A stretch of DNA of 64,000 nt from Macrostomum hystrix (taxonomy: Eukaryota > Platyhelminthes > Macrostomidae), in assembly GCA_950097015.1 (NCBI GenBank), contig CATNEN010000011.1:3128501-3192500 (forward strand), in the 5' to 3' direction. A model generated the notes under the pieces. It ran no database searches. It was not told where the DNA came from and saw only the letters and a list, made by a program, of their open reading frames with translations. Each line of letters begins with the position of its first letter. Positions within the stretch are counted from its first letter, which is position 1. Both the position numbers and the translations under genes were made by a program. Below, piece by piece: positions 32,525 through 52,215 of the stretch.

Positions 32525-35500
32525 ATGATTCGTTACTCAATACCCACTGAAATATTGGTACTTCTTTTGACGATGCGATCAATCAAAGTGACGGGTAAGT
32601 TGCTTTGGAAAAAACGGTGAACTTTATAAACTGGACTACTTTAGAGCAAGCTGATCTTCTTTTAGCAAGCTGCTACAATGCTGATATCTACGATTCATCC
32701 GGCTCGGTGGCATGTCCCGCGAATGCCAACGAATATCAAAACAACATGGACGTTCAATGGGTGCTTCATGCGAGTGGGGTAAAATTAATCAAATTTCAAA
32801 GTTTTGTTACAGAAGCATGCTGTGACAAGGTTTCCATCTATGAGACAACATCTGCAACAAATGCAACAGAGAAGTTCCGGTTGTCTGGTTCAGGCGAGAG
32901 CGTGCTGACCTCGGAGTTCTGGATTCCAGGACCAGCTGTCGTTCGCTTTAAAACTGATCATTCAGTAACAGCGTCTGGATTTCGATTTACCTTTGAAACT
33001 AACTATTCATCTGATATTTCAGGTAAAAGAATGAATTGGATTTGATTATGTGATTTGTGACTGCTCAATAATCGTGATACCCTTCTGCACTACCCCTCCC
33101 GTCAGTTGCCACTGAACTGATCCGGCACAGCACCGGCCAACGAACCAGCCACGCGAACTTCGGTTCCGGAACATATCCAGACAACTACAGATTGGCTAGA
33201 AGCATACAGTGTCCGCCAGACGGCATCATTAGCATTCGATTTTTGGCATTCATTACTGAGTCCTGCTGCGATCAGCTGAAAATCTTTCCAGGACTATTTT
33301 CTTATAGCGGGAGCGAAGTTTTGCATCAATACTCTGGAAATCGCTCTGAAATTCCTTATCTTCATTTGCCCTACAGTGTCACGCTAATGTTTTCTACCGA
33401 TGGATCTGTTGTACATAGCGGATTCAAATTCGATTTTAGCGTCGACAAAATAGGTAAGCTCTCAGAAAAACTTACTTTCATCTGCGGATTATCGGATTTG
33501 CATTTAGGGTTAATATTAATTTTCTTATCGTACTTGTTTGATCATTAGAGAATTTAAGAACAAATCAGTATTAAACTTTTGTTCATTGATTCTCTGTGAT
33601 TTTAACTCGGTGCAGAAACCAGCTGGTTTTCAATGCTACAACCAGTGGCTAAAACTAACTTTGCATTACTATAAACATAAAATATTATGCAGGCGCGTAG
33701 CTATACACGAGCTTGTAGTTACTAGATCATAACACGAGAATATTTAAATATTTAAAGAATGCTTATCACTTACTTTGCTTTCGAAAATGATGTTAAATGT
33801 TCCTACTTATTTAGAAGCGGTCAATTTTAAGGCATAAGAAACCTCAAGGTTCTGGTTTAAGAAAATACACCTTTATGGAACAAATCTCTTTCTCTAACGC
33901 TTCGCAGATACTTTACTGCACAGCTGGAATGGCATGGCATCCGGTGGCTCGTTCTCTATCAGATTACCGAGTATACTTGCTTCACCTATCGCCAGCTGCA
34001 AATTGCGGAATTCGTGCCTGAAACAGAGCATCGATGTGGCTGTAATGAAAATCAAGAAACTTATACAATGTTAAAATATGTGTCATGATTAACTCCGACT
34101 AAATCTCTTTCTCACTCTCCCTTTCAGCCAACAAACAAAACCCTGTCTTCCGCGGTGGAAGTTTTTTTATTTGAGCTCTGGAAGGCACCAGAGATTTCAC
34201 CGCCCTACTGCATCACTTCAGTTTCTTGCACTGTTCGCTCGGCATCCTTTTCTGCGGCTCTTGTCGAACGAAACTTCGGCTCCATTGTCTGTGAGTTTAT
34301 ATTAGTACTAAACCTGAAATTAATGTCAACAAAAATATGTTAAGATGCTATAAAACAAGCAGTAAAATAAAACATTTTCATAGCCAATCCACAATCAGTC
34401 AGCATCGAACTCATCAACCCGGAACTCTGGTCTCAGAGTGGACTCATTCAGTTCTATGCAACATCGCAGCCCGCGTGTCCAAATGTACGGCATCGATGCG
34501 AGCTTAGATCAACCAATGGAGAAGTTTCGCGAGCACTGCAGATCAGCTCAGTAAGCGATCATTAAACTGATTTTCATGAAACTGACCAACCAAAATGGTA
34601 AATTGGAGCGTTGGAGAAATATGTGTCTTGTTTAGGGACATCAATTTCAATAGGGCAGAGATTGGAACTCGCGATGCTTCAATTAAACCATTGGAGGCGC
34701 TCTGTTCACTGGGCTGAAATTTCTCTTTCACAATACAAATGATACTAACTATTTGGTAAGATGACTACATGTATGAGCAAGTTAAAAGACATATTTAGCT
34801 TATTTTATTTAAGAAATTCTAGAACGCTTACAAAACACTATGCTTTATCTTAACAATACTGTAACTATATATAGCTCACTATCAAACCTATACTACTCCA
34901 CAGACAATTCAACATTCAACCTTTACGATACTATAACTATAGTAAGTTTTCGATTATAACTATAGGATACCAGGCCGGGCATCAGATGGTGTTCAGTGAA
35001 AACCTTGTTTCGGTTAGCCGTGCCTTTAAGGACAGCTGCTATTCCAACAGCTATTGTGGCGTGTCTGAAGCTGGATCGTAGCTATGATTTGAAATCCATA
35101 ATTCTAGATGGTAAGCTTTTGAATTAAATAGAATGGAAAATGTTCTGAATTCGGAATGTTTAGAATGAAAATTCTGAATTTTAACTCTAGATCAACGAAT
35201 CACTTGGAATTTCACCAATTGGACGGGCGTTGCGTCGTCGGGATCGTTCAGTGTCACAGTCGACCCCGGGATGGGCATCGGCTCTGTTCGATGCAGCGTA
35301 AAGAACGAATGCGGCGAATACCTTCCCATCCACAGCTTTAAACTAGTTTCCAAGAGAAATGAGGCGGTCTTTAATTCTGACCCAACAGCGGCTCCTGAAA
35401 GTTGTGTTTCCGAGGTCTTGTGCAAGTTTTCAGCACCGAACGGTTGGACTCGGGACAGTTCTGTTAGAAATCTGACTGGTGAGGGATAAAGCATTATTCG

Positions 35501-37617
35501 TTCGTTGAGTTCAAGCCTTGTTTCCATGTACATTCTAATCGTTTATAGTAACTCCTAACATACGACTAGAAATTTCAGTATTAACCGTACCGCTGAGGTA
35601 TTTCAAATACCCACTGCCTACTTCACGATACCTCCCCTACCAAGTGACCGATTTTGAATCAGTGAAAGTCCGTTATTTGAATCAAAATCTTCTGACCTTT
35701 ACGATGAACTAACTTTTGAAGCCATAGGAGTTAGCAAAGTTGAGATATTCAGCGTCGAAGACCCTGGTGGCAAGGACTTATAAGATTGCCCTGTATAATC
35801 AATCATCTTTGACCTATTGGTTAAAAAGTGTATAAATTAACAATATAACTTATAGAATATAGTCAACAATAATAGCCGAGATACAAGCATCCTTGTAATT
35901 ACATGATAAAATTATCAAGCAGAAAATGTTTTCCTGTATTGGTGGGTTTTGCCACCAGACGCACCGAACATAATCGTTGAATATCTTGACGATGCTGATG
36001 TTTTGTGATTCTGGAAGTTGTCTCATCGGATAAAGCGGTAAAATTTCGACCGTATTATGGACTTTCATGGCGATTGGTTGAATGTTTTATTGGATACAGA
36101 AAAAATGCGCGTATTTGAAATGCCGCCGTCGTCTTTCTAACATACATGAAAGTCGTGTTTTTTCTATAAACGACTTTCGGTAAAACGCGAAGAGCTTTTT
36201 ACTAAATCTTCGTGTTTTTTCCAAACAAATTTTTAGCTCAACCAAGAGCTGTCATGATTAGTTTGATCGATGAAGCCTCTTGGTCCCCATCGGGATTTCG
36301 AACTTTTGTTGCTATATCCGACAATGTCTGCCCAACAGTGCAGCACCACTGCGAGCTTTCGTCTTCTCATGACAGTTCTCAGCCTACGGATGTCATCAGC
36401 ATTGTGAGCGCAATTTATCGTTGCTGCTGCTCAGTTGTATATTTTCGTCAAAGTTAAGTTATCTCTATACACAAGTGCTTGTTTTTCCGTACTAAAACTT
36501 GTGTTAAACCGTTGCATTTCTAGCGAAGAATTCCGGCAAATTCTTCCTGTGGGACAGCAAGCTACAAACTGCGAACTATTTTTTCGGTGCCAAAAAACGT
36601 CACAGTTCTTGAGAACTCTTATATTAAATGCGAAAAAGCTGGCGGCGAGTTCGAAGTGCAGCTGCTAAAAAGCGATGGTAATTGAAACACTTAAAATTTC
36701 CTTTGTTATCATTATTTGCTGGACGGCGCAGGTATATTTGCAAGGTATTGGCACATCATTTGGTGACAGTAGACCTGCAGCCAGCGAGGAGGCAATTCTG
36801 CCCATTTCGCTGGCTCCTGAGTACACACGCACACGGATATACCGTACACAGTCACACACTCACACAGGTATGTACATGCGCCCTGACTTTTTCATCGTCA
36901 GACAGTGTACTTGTTAGTCTCTCACTGGGCCTTGGAAGTATGCCATCAAGGACGTAAATTGCATGACAAGCTGCGCCCAAGCTTTCGCTCCGCGGCTGCG
37001 CCCAAATGAATGCGGCCTCCCCGCGGATTCGAGCTCAGGGACATTGGTGCGAGAAGGAAACGCATTAGACTGTTCTGCCACTCACCCCCCAAAACATGCA
37101 CATGTACGAGTATTTGGATGAGTACTGTCAGTAAATTCTGTCAGTAACATATCTTTCTGTCAGTAAACTATCTGTTGCTAAAAAATCCGTTTGTTTTGCT
37201 CACAGAGTCACGTGCAACAACTATTTCCCAATGGCCTATATAATTTTCAGCCCGCAGACACGCAGAGCGACTTGAAAAAATACACAGTGGTCAACGAAGC
37301 TTGCTGTTGCCTCTCTCAATCACTGGCTTCAGCTTGTTCACTGCTGTCACATCAGTCCTGGTGGTTGTGACCCTAGTCAGACGACGTCGTGCCAACACTG
37401 CAGCTGCGGTGTCATATCACAGTGGTAACAAAGCAACTGGTGGAGAAGCTTCTGGTAGGGCCGAAGAGGTGAATTGTCTTCACGCACAGAATGAATTGGT
37501 AGGAATAACATTATTTTCATTAAAGCAAGGCATTTTTTAACATTAAAATTTCGTTCTAAAAAATTAAACGTTAATTTTTAGTACGTCTGCGACAGTTTGG
37601 AGGTCTACGTTGTGTGA
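32525..37617 (+). CDS. Type I membrane receptor with two CUB domains, copy 2 (12 exons, 758 aa)
   Basis: Exons: 32525-32594, 32666-33022, 33106-33453, 33908-34041, 34128-34290, 34384-34550, 34966-35110, 35191-35478, 36237-36403, 36524-36677, 37251-37498, 37582-37617. All have AG/GT borders, phases agree throughout, and the total is 2277 nt. A signal peptide (residues 1-23) precedes CUB1 (24-142; SFVTEACCDKVSIYE ... ASGFRFTF) and CUB2 (143-258; AFITESCCDQLKIF ... HSGFKFDF). Four modules of about 100 residues follow (259-664). Three are split over two exons in the pattern 1-0-1, and one is a single 1-1 exon (TWNFTNWTGVASSGSFSV). A transmembrane helix (about 681-707), RRRR and a tail ending in YVCDSLEVYVV complete it. 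CUB domains bind protein or carbohydrate ligands outside the cell. The modules look like a beta-sandwich (Ig or FN3-like), but I do not recognise them. A possible polyadenylation signal lies at 37745-37750. Confidence 0.8.
36750..37095 (-). mobile_element. tRNA-derived SINE, family 2 (full)
   Basis: Reverse-oriented. At its right end it retains the tRNA-like head (cgcattagactgttctgccactc read in reverse) that is missing in the duplicate at 2095-2361. Confidence 0.75.
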
Positions 37618-37834
37618 CGATGACGACGCCATCTTACAAACATACAAACTGGATTTTTTAAAGCTAAAATAATTGCTCTTACACAAGCATGCAGCTTTTT
37701 CCAAAATGTTTCTATAAAAAAGTGTGCACTTTACTCATTATTATAATAAAAGTTTGTAACTAATTTTATGTTTTGTATTATCACAATTTTAATTACTCGA
37801 TCGTATCAATATGAAAAAATTGCGGTAGTATAAG

Positions 37835-38215
37835 TAGCCTAGTGGGTACCGCATGATCGGACTGATGAATCGATAACTGCACTGGGGGTTCGATTCCCGA
37901 TTTCACTGAAAATTCTTGTATCCTTTAGTATAAGACACTTTTAGCTCAGCGTTGCTTCAGTTCACCCAGCTGCTAAGTGGATACCTGGGACTACTAAATA
38001 CTGAGTATGTATAGAAGTCCCTGATGGATACCACCTGGTAAATGGATAACTGAATGTAACAGAGAGTCCCCATACGAATTCCTGTAGTGAACATACGCAA
38101 TCGTATGCAGCCTAGCTTCAGATGTGCCGCGTAATATCTGCAGTTATGCTCTCGGCTGCACATCAGGCCCGACTGGGGCGGCAGTTGTAATCAGTGATTA
38201 TTATTATTATTATTT
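37835..38215 (+). mobile_element. tRNA-derived SINE, family 1
   Basis: Ortholog of the SINE at 2945-3275 within the duplication. The tail is ttattattattatta. Confidence 0.78.
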
Positions 38216-38553
38216 TAATCTTTTTATATAATATTTTTAACACGAACTATTTTAAATCGCAGTGCTTTATAAATTACTGCCCATTTCCGGGCTTCGATCC
38301 TGTACTTCAATTTCAAAGTGTAGAACGTGTATCATGCTTCGTTTCTTCGTTTAAATCACTACAGCATTTATTCAGTGCAAAATGCGAATACTACGAAATA
38401 AACGTAATATTTTTCGCGTTTATGTGAATGCGGCTTAAGAGAGTTTTTTTTAGCTTTCTGCACTCGAGTGCCTTCAGGAGCCTTCATATAAGAATACGAT
38501 TTACTGCAGACCACACGATCCGCGTAAATCGCGGATCAAATATCAATTTTACC

Positions 38554-40954
38554 TTTTAGGTGCATACGCTCACCAATCATACGCATTTATGCCACGTTTT
38601 AATTAGCCACAGAAGACCGAATTGCTAGACATTGTTCGGCTCTGAGACACTGACATAGATTTAGACCAGCGGCTATAATTCTATAATTCTGTCCCATTTC
38701 AGTTAGTCTAACTTTCATGCATGGGCTAGACGTAGGCGAACAAGTTGAAATGGCGAGGCAATTTGGCAAAGCATGGTCCGCCTTCGTTTGGAGCGAGCGT
38801 ATGCTGCTCTCTGAAGAGGACCTTCACATGACGCGGACACAGGTCTGGGTCTTAGTCCGTGCAGCATTGATATATGGCGTATGCCACTGTGAAGGTTGTC
38901 GTGGACTTACGCAACTTAAGACGCAACCAACACAAGCGGAAAACAGCATGAACGAAAAACAGGACCGACCCACTGTACCAAAAGCAACCGGCGAACGCGC
39001 TTAAAGCGGCCAATTCTATGAGCTGCTAAGAAAATGACGTAGTAACGCTGATCGCGATTTAAAAACTTGGGTAAGATGAGAGGAAATCTAATCGGAGACA
39101 ACCTAAAATCTTTAACACCCACAAAAAATTCCTGTTAGGAAAATCTATTTCCCTTTTGACTAAAAAACAATGACTATGATTATTTTTACTGTTTTTAACT
39201 TAACGGAGACTACTACTGTTACATCGTCAATGTAACAATGTATAAATTTTTAGAATAGTGTAGTAAAAAACTTTTTAATGTCTATTTTACTGGTGAATGC
39301 ATTTAAGTAACTTTTAGTGCGAAAATATTTTAAATATGCAAAGGTTAATTTGTTTAAAATTAGAAGCTGAAAACGAGTTTATTTTAATATTACGTGTGCT
39401 TTAAGCATTCCGCGAATCAGATACCGATCCATCAACCTATAACTTTCAGACTTTGACTTACAGTAGCATTAGCATAGGCCTAGTATAGTAATAATTAGTC
39501 ATAACACTGGATGGAAAAAACTAGATGTAATTGATCGATCGAACTAAAATGACATGCCCAGTTTCTCTAAATATTTAATGCTCAGAATTATTCACTTATT
39601 TTAGTTATTTATTGTCTTCCTAACTTCATAGCTTTATAAACAGTATAAATCCTTTTACTTATATCTATAAAATGTAGCTAGGTGGATTCAAAGACATCTT
39701 TATAGCTAATAAATGACAGAACTGGTTGAAATAGAGAATACCCAATTTAGATTTTTTAAGAGTGAGTAAAAATATATCTAGTGGTTACAAATTAACTAAA
39801 GTTCAAAGTTCAAAAGTAAAAATTATAAAGTAAAAATTATTTTTATTTTATTAAAGAAGCTACTTTAATTGTTGTTAATAAATCAAATTGAATTTTAAGG
39901 TGCCAAACTGGAAGATTGCCACAATTTCCAGGGGTGTAGCCAGGATTTTTTGGGGTATGGGTTTTATGTTCTGTCAAGTGTAATCCAATACTTGTTGGTC
40001 TTAAAGATAACCTAGCTTTGCTTATGGCCATGGGTCTACTAACAATTTTTAACATTTTTAGTTGAAGAAATTTGCTTGGAAGAGCAAGGTAAATGTGATG
40101 CATATGCTTGTATTAAAAAAGATGTCCTAAAATATTTTATATTTAAGCGTAAATATAATAGTAATGACACCATCGTGCAATACAGACAGCAACAGCAGGA
40201 GCAGTCTGAGTAGAACTGTTTTGGGTAAGGGCAGGGCCAACCAACATATATGTATAATATATGTACACTCAGGTCTAGTGAGATCTTGAGAGAAATTCAA
40301 CTATCAAACTTATCAAAGCCTAGGCCCTTAGCAAGTTCAGCCTCCAGTTATTTTGGCTTTAGAGAGAAATTTCTTGACATCAAGCAGCAATGTCCTGCTC
40401 CCCTAGTGAACTGATTATTATAGTTGAATCCATTGGACCATACTAGAATATCCTTTGCTTTGCTAAAGTGTGGTACAAATCTTATGGTGACTAGCTATAT
40501 AGAAATGAGAAAGCTTTTTAACATCACATTGATGTTTCGATTGGCTGAATCATCATAGAGTTCTTTGTGCTTAAATAATGCAGTTTTCTTGCCAGCACAG
40601 CACTTCCAACTAAAGAATGTCAGTTTCCACAAGGTCATTATAGGCCTAAGCTGGTTAAGGTTACTTTGCATAGTGCAAATACAAAGTTTAGATTTTAAAT
40701 TAGTAATAAGTCTCTATATAGCATATCATTTTGTAGGTCGCATAATTGCTATATATATTGTCTCTGTACTGTTCTTACTTGTAGTTATTATATAAGCTAA
40801 ATAAACATGCTAAATTTTTCAGCAGTGCAATGCATGACTCTGACAAGTATTCGTTTGCAAACTCAAAGTGAGTTAAAATATCTTTTTTAATGAGTAGACA
40901 TGACTTAAGTTTCATTGCATTGCTACTTTTTTACCATCATTCTGCTTTTTTAGC
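38554..40954. other. Spacer between receptor and SLC30A5
   Basis: A 95-codon frame at 38717-39004 has no recognised domain and is not called. About 40310-40800 is a copy of the dispersed repeat at 28400-29060. The rest is AT-rich. Confidence 0.5.
40310..40800 (+). repeat. Dispersed repeat, copy B (partner 28400-29060)
   Basis: The same ordered blocks as copy A, including caagcagcaatgtcctgc and tactagaatatcctttgc. It ends near tatataagctaaataaac, which also occurs near 30130. Confidence 0.75.
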
Positions 40955-48522
<7,568 letters not shown>

Positions 48523-48664
48523 ACCAACTGATCCAATCAACATTTGGTTTACATTTGCATTCTTCATGTGATCTTCTTTCTCAAAGACAGCAGCCTAAAA
48601 TGTGACTCATTCCATTGTGTTTATTTGTTAAACTGTTTATTTAACTGTTCATCTGGGGTTTTAG

Positions 48665-49300
48665 CCTAGGAGTGGTTATAGCGTCGGACTCACGACTCAA
48701 ATGTCAGAGGTTCGATTCCCGACTCCATTAGAACAATTCGTCTTTTAGTTAGACACTTAAATGGTGGGTTCAGTGGCAGAGCGGTTAACGTGTTCGCCTC
48801 TCGCACCAATGTCCCTGAGGTCGATTCCGCGGCGAGGCCACCTTTATTTGAGGCGCAGCCGCAGAGAGAAGGCTTGGGGGCTTGTCGTGCAATTTACGCC
48901 CTTGAGGACCAACCTCGAAGGCACAAAGAGGGTGTAGACTGGCCTGTCGATGAGAAAGTCAGGGCAGATCACACACCTGTGTTAGTGTGTGCCTGCGTAC
49001 AGTACCTGTGTGCTCAGGACTCAGCGAAATGGGAAGAATTGCCTCCTAGCTGGCTGTGTGTCTACAGCGTCACCAAATTATGATTAAGACACTTGAATCT
49101 ACATAGCTTCAGTTCACCCAGCTGTTAAATGAGTGCTGGCACTGCTGGGGTAATTGACTTATGGGTGTGGCGTCCCCCCAGTCCATGGACTGAACAGCCG
49201 TACGCAGCCTTCAGACGCGCCACGCAATAGCTGCGGCTGTGCTGTCGACTGCACATCTGGCCCAGTCGGGACAGTTGTAATGAGCTGTCTTATGTCTCAT
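48665..49300 (+). mobile_element. Family-1 SINE split by a family-2 SINE
   Basis: Family-1 head at 48665-48758 (agcgtcggactcacgactca, gaggttcgattcccgact). Its body resumes at 49087 (cttcagttcacccagctgtt). The family-2 SINE 48759-49086 sits between, flanked by the direct repeat agacactt (48751-48758 and 49087-49094). Confidence 0.88.
48759..49086 (+). mobile_element. tRNA-derived SINE, family 2 (full, with 8-bp target duplication)
   Basis: Head gtggcagagcggttaacgtg, box-B-like gaggtcgattccgcg, then the ggcgcagccgcagagagaag body, a gtgtgtgcctgcgtac region and a short A/T-rich end. It is flanked by agacactt on both sides, proving retroposition into the family-1 SINE. Confidence 0.9.
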
Positions 49301-49339
49301 TATTAACTTTTATTTTAATTAATCTCCGCGGCTGCGCCT

Positions 49340-49645
49340 CAGAGAGGTTGTAGCCTAGTGGTTAAGGCGTCGGACTCATGACTTGAAGGTCAGGGGTTCG
49401 AATCCCGACTCCACTGGAACAATTTGCGTCCTTTAGCAAGACACTTAACTCTGCATTGCTTCAGTTCACCCTGCTGTTAAATGGGTACCAGCATCAGCTG
49501 GGATAATTGAAGGTGGGTGTGGCGTCCCCCCAGTCCATGGACTGAACAGCTGTACGCAGCCTTCAGATGCGCCGCGCATTAGCTGCGGCTGTGCTGTCGG
49601 CTGCACATCTGACCCAATTGGGGCAGGTGTAATCAATTACAATTT
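49340..49645 (+). mobile_element. tRNA-derived SINE, family 1 (best-preserved copy)
   Basis: Box A-like tagcctagtggttaaggcgt, box B ggttcgaatcccg, then the body with gcttcagttcaccctgctgt, cccccagtccatggactgaa and ttggggcaggtgtaatcaat, and a short aatttaatta tail. It can serve as the family reference. Confidence 0.9.
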
Positions 49646-50365
49646 AATTAACTATTATTAATATATTCATTTGTTTGTTCCTTTAGTGTGCTTCTGTCAT
49701 TTTTTCGTCTTGCCCTCCTGAATCCCAACATTATTCCCGAGCCTCATCTCTTCCATTAGTCCACCCCATTCAGTTCCTCACTTCCCCATTAACCTCAGTC
49801 AAGTCATTAGCGTTCAATAGTTTTCTCCCAACTGGCCAATGGCCTTACCTATTTTTATTGTCAATGGTAGCAGTGGTCTTTCTTTGTTTCCGAACTGTAA
49901 ATCTATCAATAATTGTAAACAAAAAAATAGATTTTCTTGTTTATAGCGGTAACCACAAATAATTTAACTGTTGGTCAGTTGTTGCGTAAACCTTTTCCGC
50001 TATTTCTAGAGTTATGTACAGCATGTACAGCATTTTCTGTGTTAGAGTCAAATTAACTTGACAGTGATACATTTCACTGACAATGACTTATTTAAAAATG
50101 TTAAACAAAAATGAATTTTTCAAAACACTCGCAATTTCATTGGTGACATTTGACACACATGTGCGTATATGTGCTAGTCTAGCTTTGACTGTTTCGATCA
50201 TAAATAGTAGATTAATGCTATTGCGTGAAAGCAATATTGATCCGTATCTGATTGGCTTTCCGATTGCTGTTGCAATGGCTTTTGTCTGAACTTGTTCTTT
50301 AAACATGTAGAATATTGTCTCTGATCATTACATAGTTATGGCCATACTTCCTTGTCCCAGATCCA
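49646..50365. other. Intergenic spacer, no feature seen
   Basis: Low-GC spacer between SLC30A5 3' repeats and the 30-bp array. Only chance frames occur, for example 50083-50289. Confidence 0.4.
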
Positions 50366-52095
50366 TGTAGCACTAATGCCAGATCCCAAAATCAATGCAG
50401 CACTAATCCCAGATCCCAAAATCAATGCAGCACTAATCCCAGATCCCAAAATCAATGCAGCACTAATCCTAGATCCCAAAATCAACGTAGCACTAATGCC
50501 AGATCCCAAAATCAATGCAGCACTAATCCCAGATCCCAAAATCAAAGCAGCACTAATGCCAGATCCCAAAATCAATGCAGCACTAATCCTAGATCCCAAA
50601 ATCAAAGCAGCACTAATCCTAGATCCCAAAATCAACGTAGCACTAATCCCAGATCCCAAAATCAATGTAGCACTAATCCCAGATCCCTAAATCAATGCAG
50701 CACTAATCCCAGATCCCAAAATCAACGTAGCACTAATCCCAGATCCCTAAATCAACGTAGCACTAATCCCAGATCCCTAAATCAACGTAGCACTAATGCC
50801 AGATCCCAAAATCAATGCAGCACTAATCCTAGATCCCAAAATCAATGCAGCACTAATCCTAGATCCCAAAATCAACGTAGCACTAATCCCAGATCCCAAA
50901 ATCAATGTAGCACTAATCCCAGATCCCTAAATCAACGTAGCACTAATCCCAGATCCCAAAATCAATGCAGCACTAATCCCAGATCCCAAAATCAACGTAG
51001 CACTAATCCCAGATCCCAAAATCAATGCAGCACTAATCCCAGATCCCAAAATCAATGTAGCAATAATCCCAGATCCCAAAATCAATGCAGCACTAATCCC
51101 AGATCCCAAAATCAACGTTGCACTAACGCCAGATCCCAAAATCAACGTAGCACTAATCCCAGATCCCAAAATCAATGCAGCACTAATGCCAGATCCCAAA
51201 ATCAAAGCAGCACTAATCCCAGATCCCAAAATCAAAGCAGTACTAATCCCAGATCCCAAAATCAACGTAGCACTAATCCCAGGTCCTAAAATCAATGCAG
51301 CACTAATGCCAGATCCCAAAATCAAAGCAGCACTAATCCCAGATCCCAAAATCAATGCAGCACTAATCCCAGATCCCAAAATCAACGTAGCACTAATCCC
51401 AGATCCCAAAGTCAATGTAGCACTAATGCCAGATCCCAAAATCAACGTAGCACTAATCTCAGATCCCTAAATCAATGCAGCACTAATCCCAGATCCCAAA
51501 ATCAACGTAGCACTAATCCCAGATCCCAAAATCAACGTAGCACTAATCCCAGGTCCTAAAATCAATGCAGCACTAATGCCAGATCCCAAAATCAAAGCAG
51601 CACTAATCCCAGATCCCAAAATCAAAGCAGTACTAATCCCAGATCCCAAAATCAACGTAGCACTAATCCCAGATCCCAAAATCAACGTAGCACTAATCCC
51701 AGGTCCTAAAATCAATGCAGCACTAATCCCAGATCCCAAAATCAAAGCAGCACTAATCCCAGATCCCAAAATCAACGTAGCACTAATCTCAGATCCCAAA
51801 ATCAATTCAGCACTAATCTCAGATCCCAAAATCAATTCAGCACTAATCCCAGATCCCAAAATTAATGCAGCACTAATCCCAGATCCCAAAATCAATGCAG
51901 CACTAATCCCAGATCCCAAAATCAATGCAGCACTAATCCCAGATCCCAAAATCAACGTAGCACTAATCCCAGATCCCAAAATCAACGTAGCACTAATCTC
52001 AGATCCCAAAATCAATTCAGCGCTAATCCCAGATCCCAAAATTAATGCAGCACTAATCCCAGATCCCAAAATAAATGTAGCAGTAATCCAAGATC
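50366..52095 (+). repeat. 30-bp minisatellite upstream of TIPIN
   Basis: About 57 tandem units of cactaatcccagatcccaaa + atcaatgcag, with aacgtag and aaagcag variants. The array is almost perfectly in register for 1.7 kb and ends about 120 bp before the TIPIN start codon, so it abuts or overlaps the promoter. Confidence 0.95.
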
Positions 52096-52215
52096 CCCAA
52101 AAGCACTAAAGCGGATCCTAAAACTGTATCCCAAATCCCTTAATCCTAATCCATGAATACGCAGCTGGTATTCAAAATTCACCCGCAGCCGTTCAGCTCA
52201 TCTCCCAATTGACGC

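Larger units (their letters stand above)
35150..38553 (+). repeat. Segmental duplication, second copy (partner 1-3623)
   Basis: Direct repeat of 1-3623, same order of exons, introns and SINEs. See that entry for the differences. Confidence 0.9.

Noticed and set aside
38703-39004. 95-codon frame after a good-looking acceptor downstream of the receptor
   Set aside because: The phase does not match the receptor's last coding donor, the receptor already has a stop conserved in both copies, and no domain is seen.
49345-49420. A functional tRNA gene
   Set aside because: Box A and B are present, but the sequence continues into a repeated SINE body, copies occur several times in the window, and the arms do not fold into a proper cloverleaf by eye.
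50336-52109. ILGSGISAAL / PDPKINAALI repeat frames
   Set aside because: Both strands stay open because the unit is 30 bp. There is no start context, no unique domain and no splice support.
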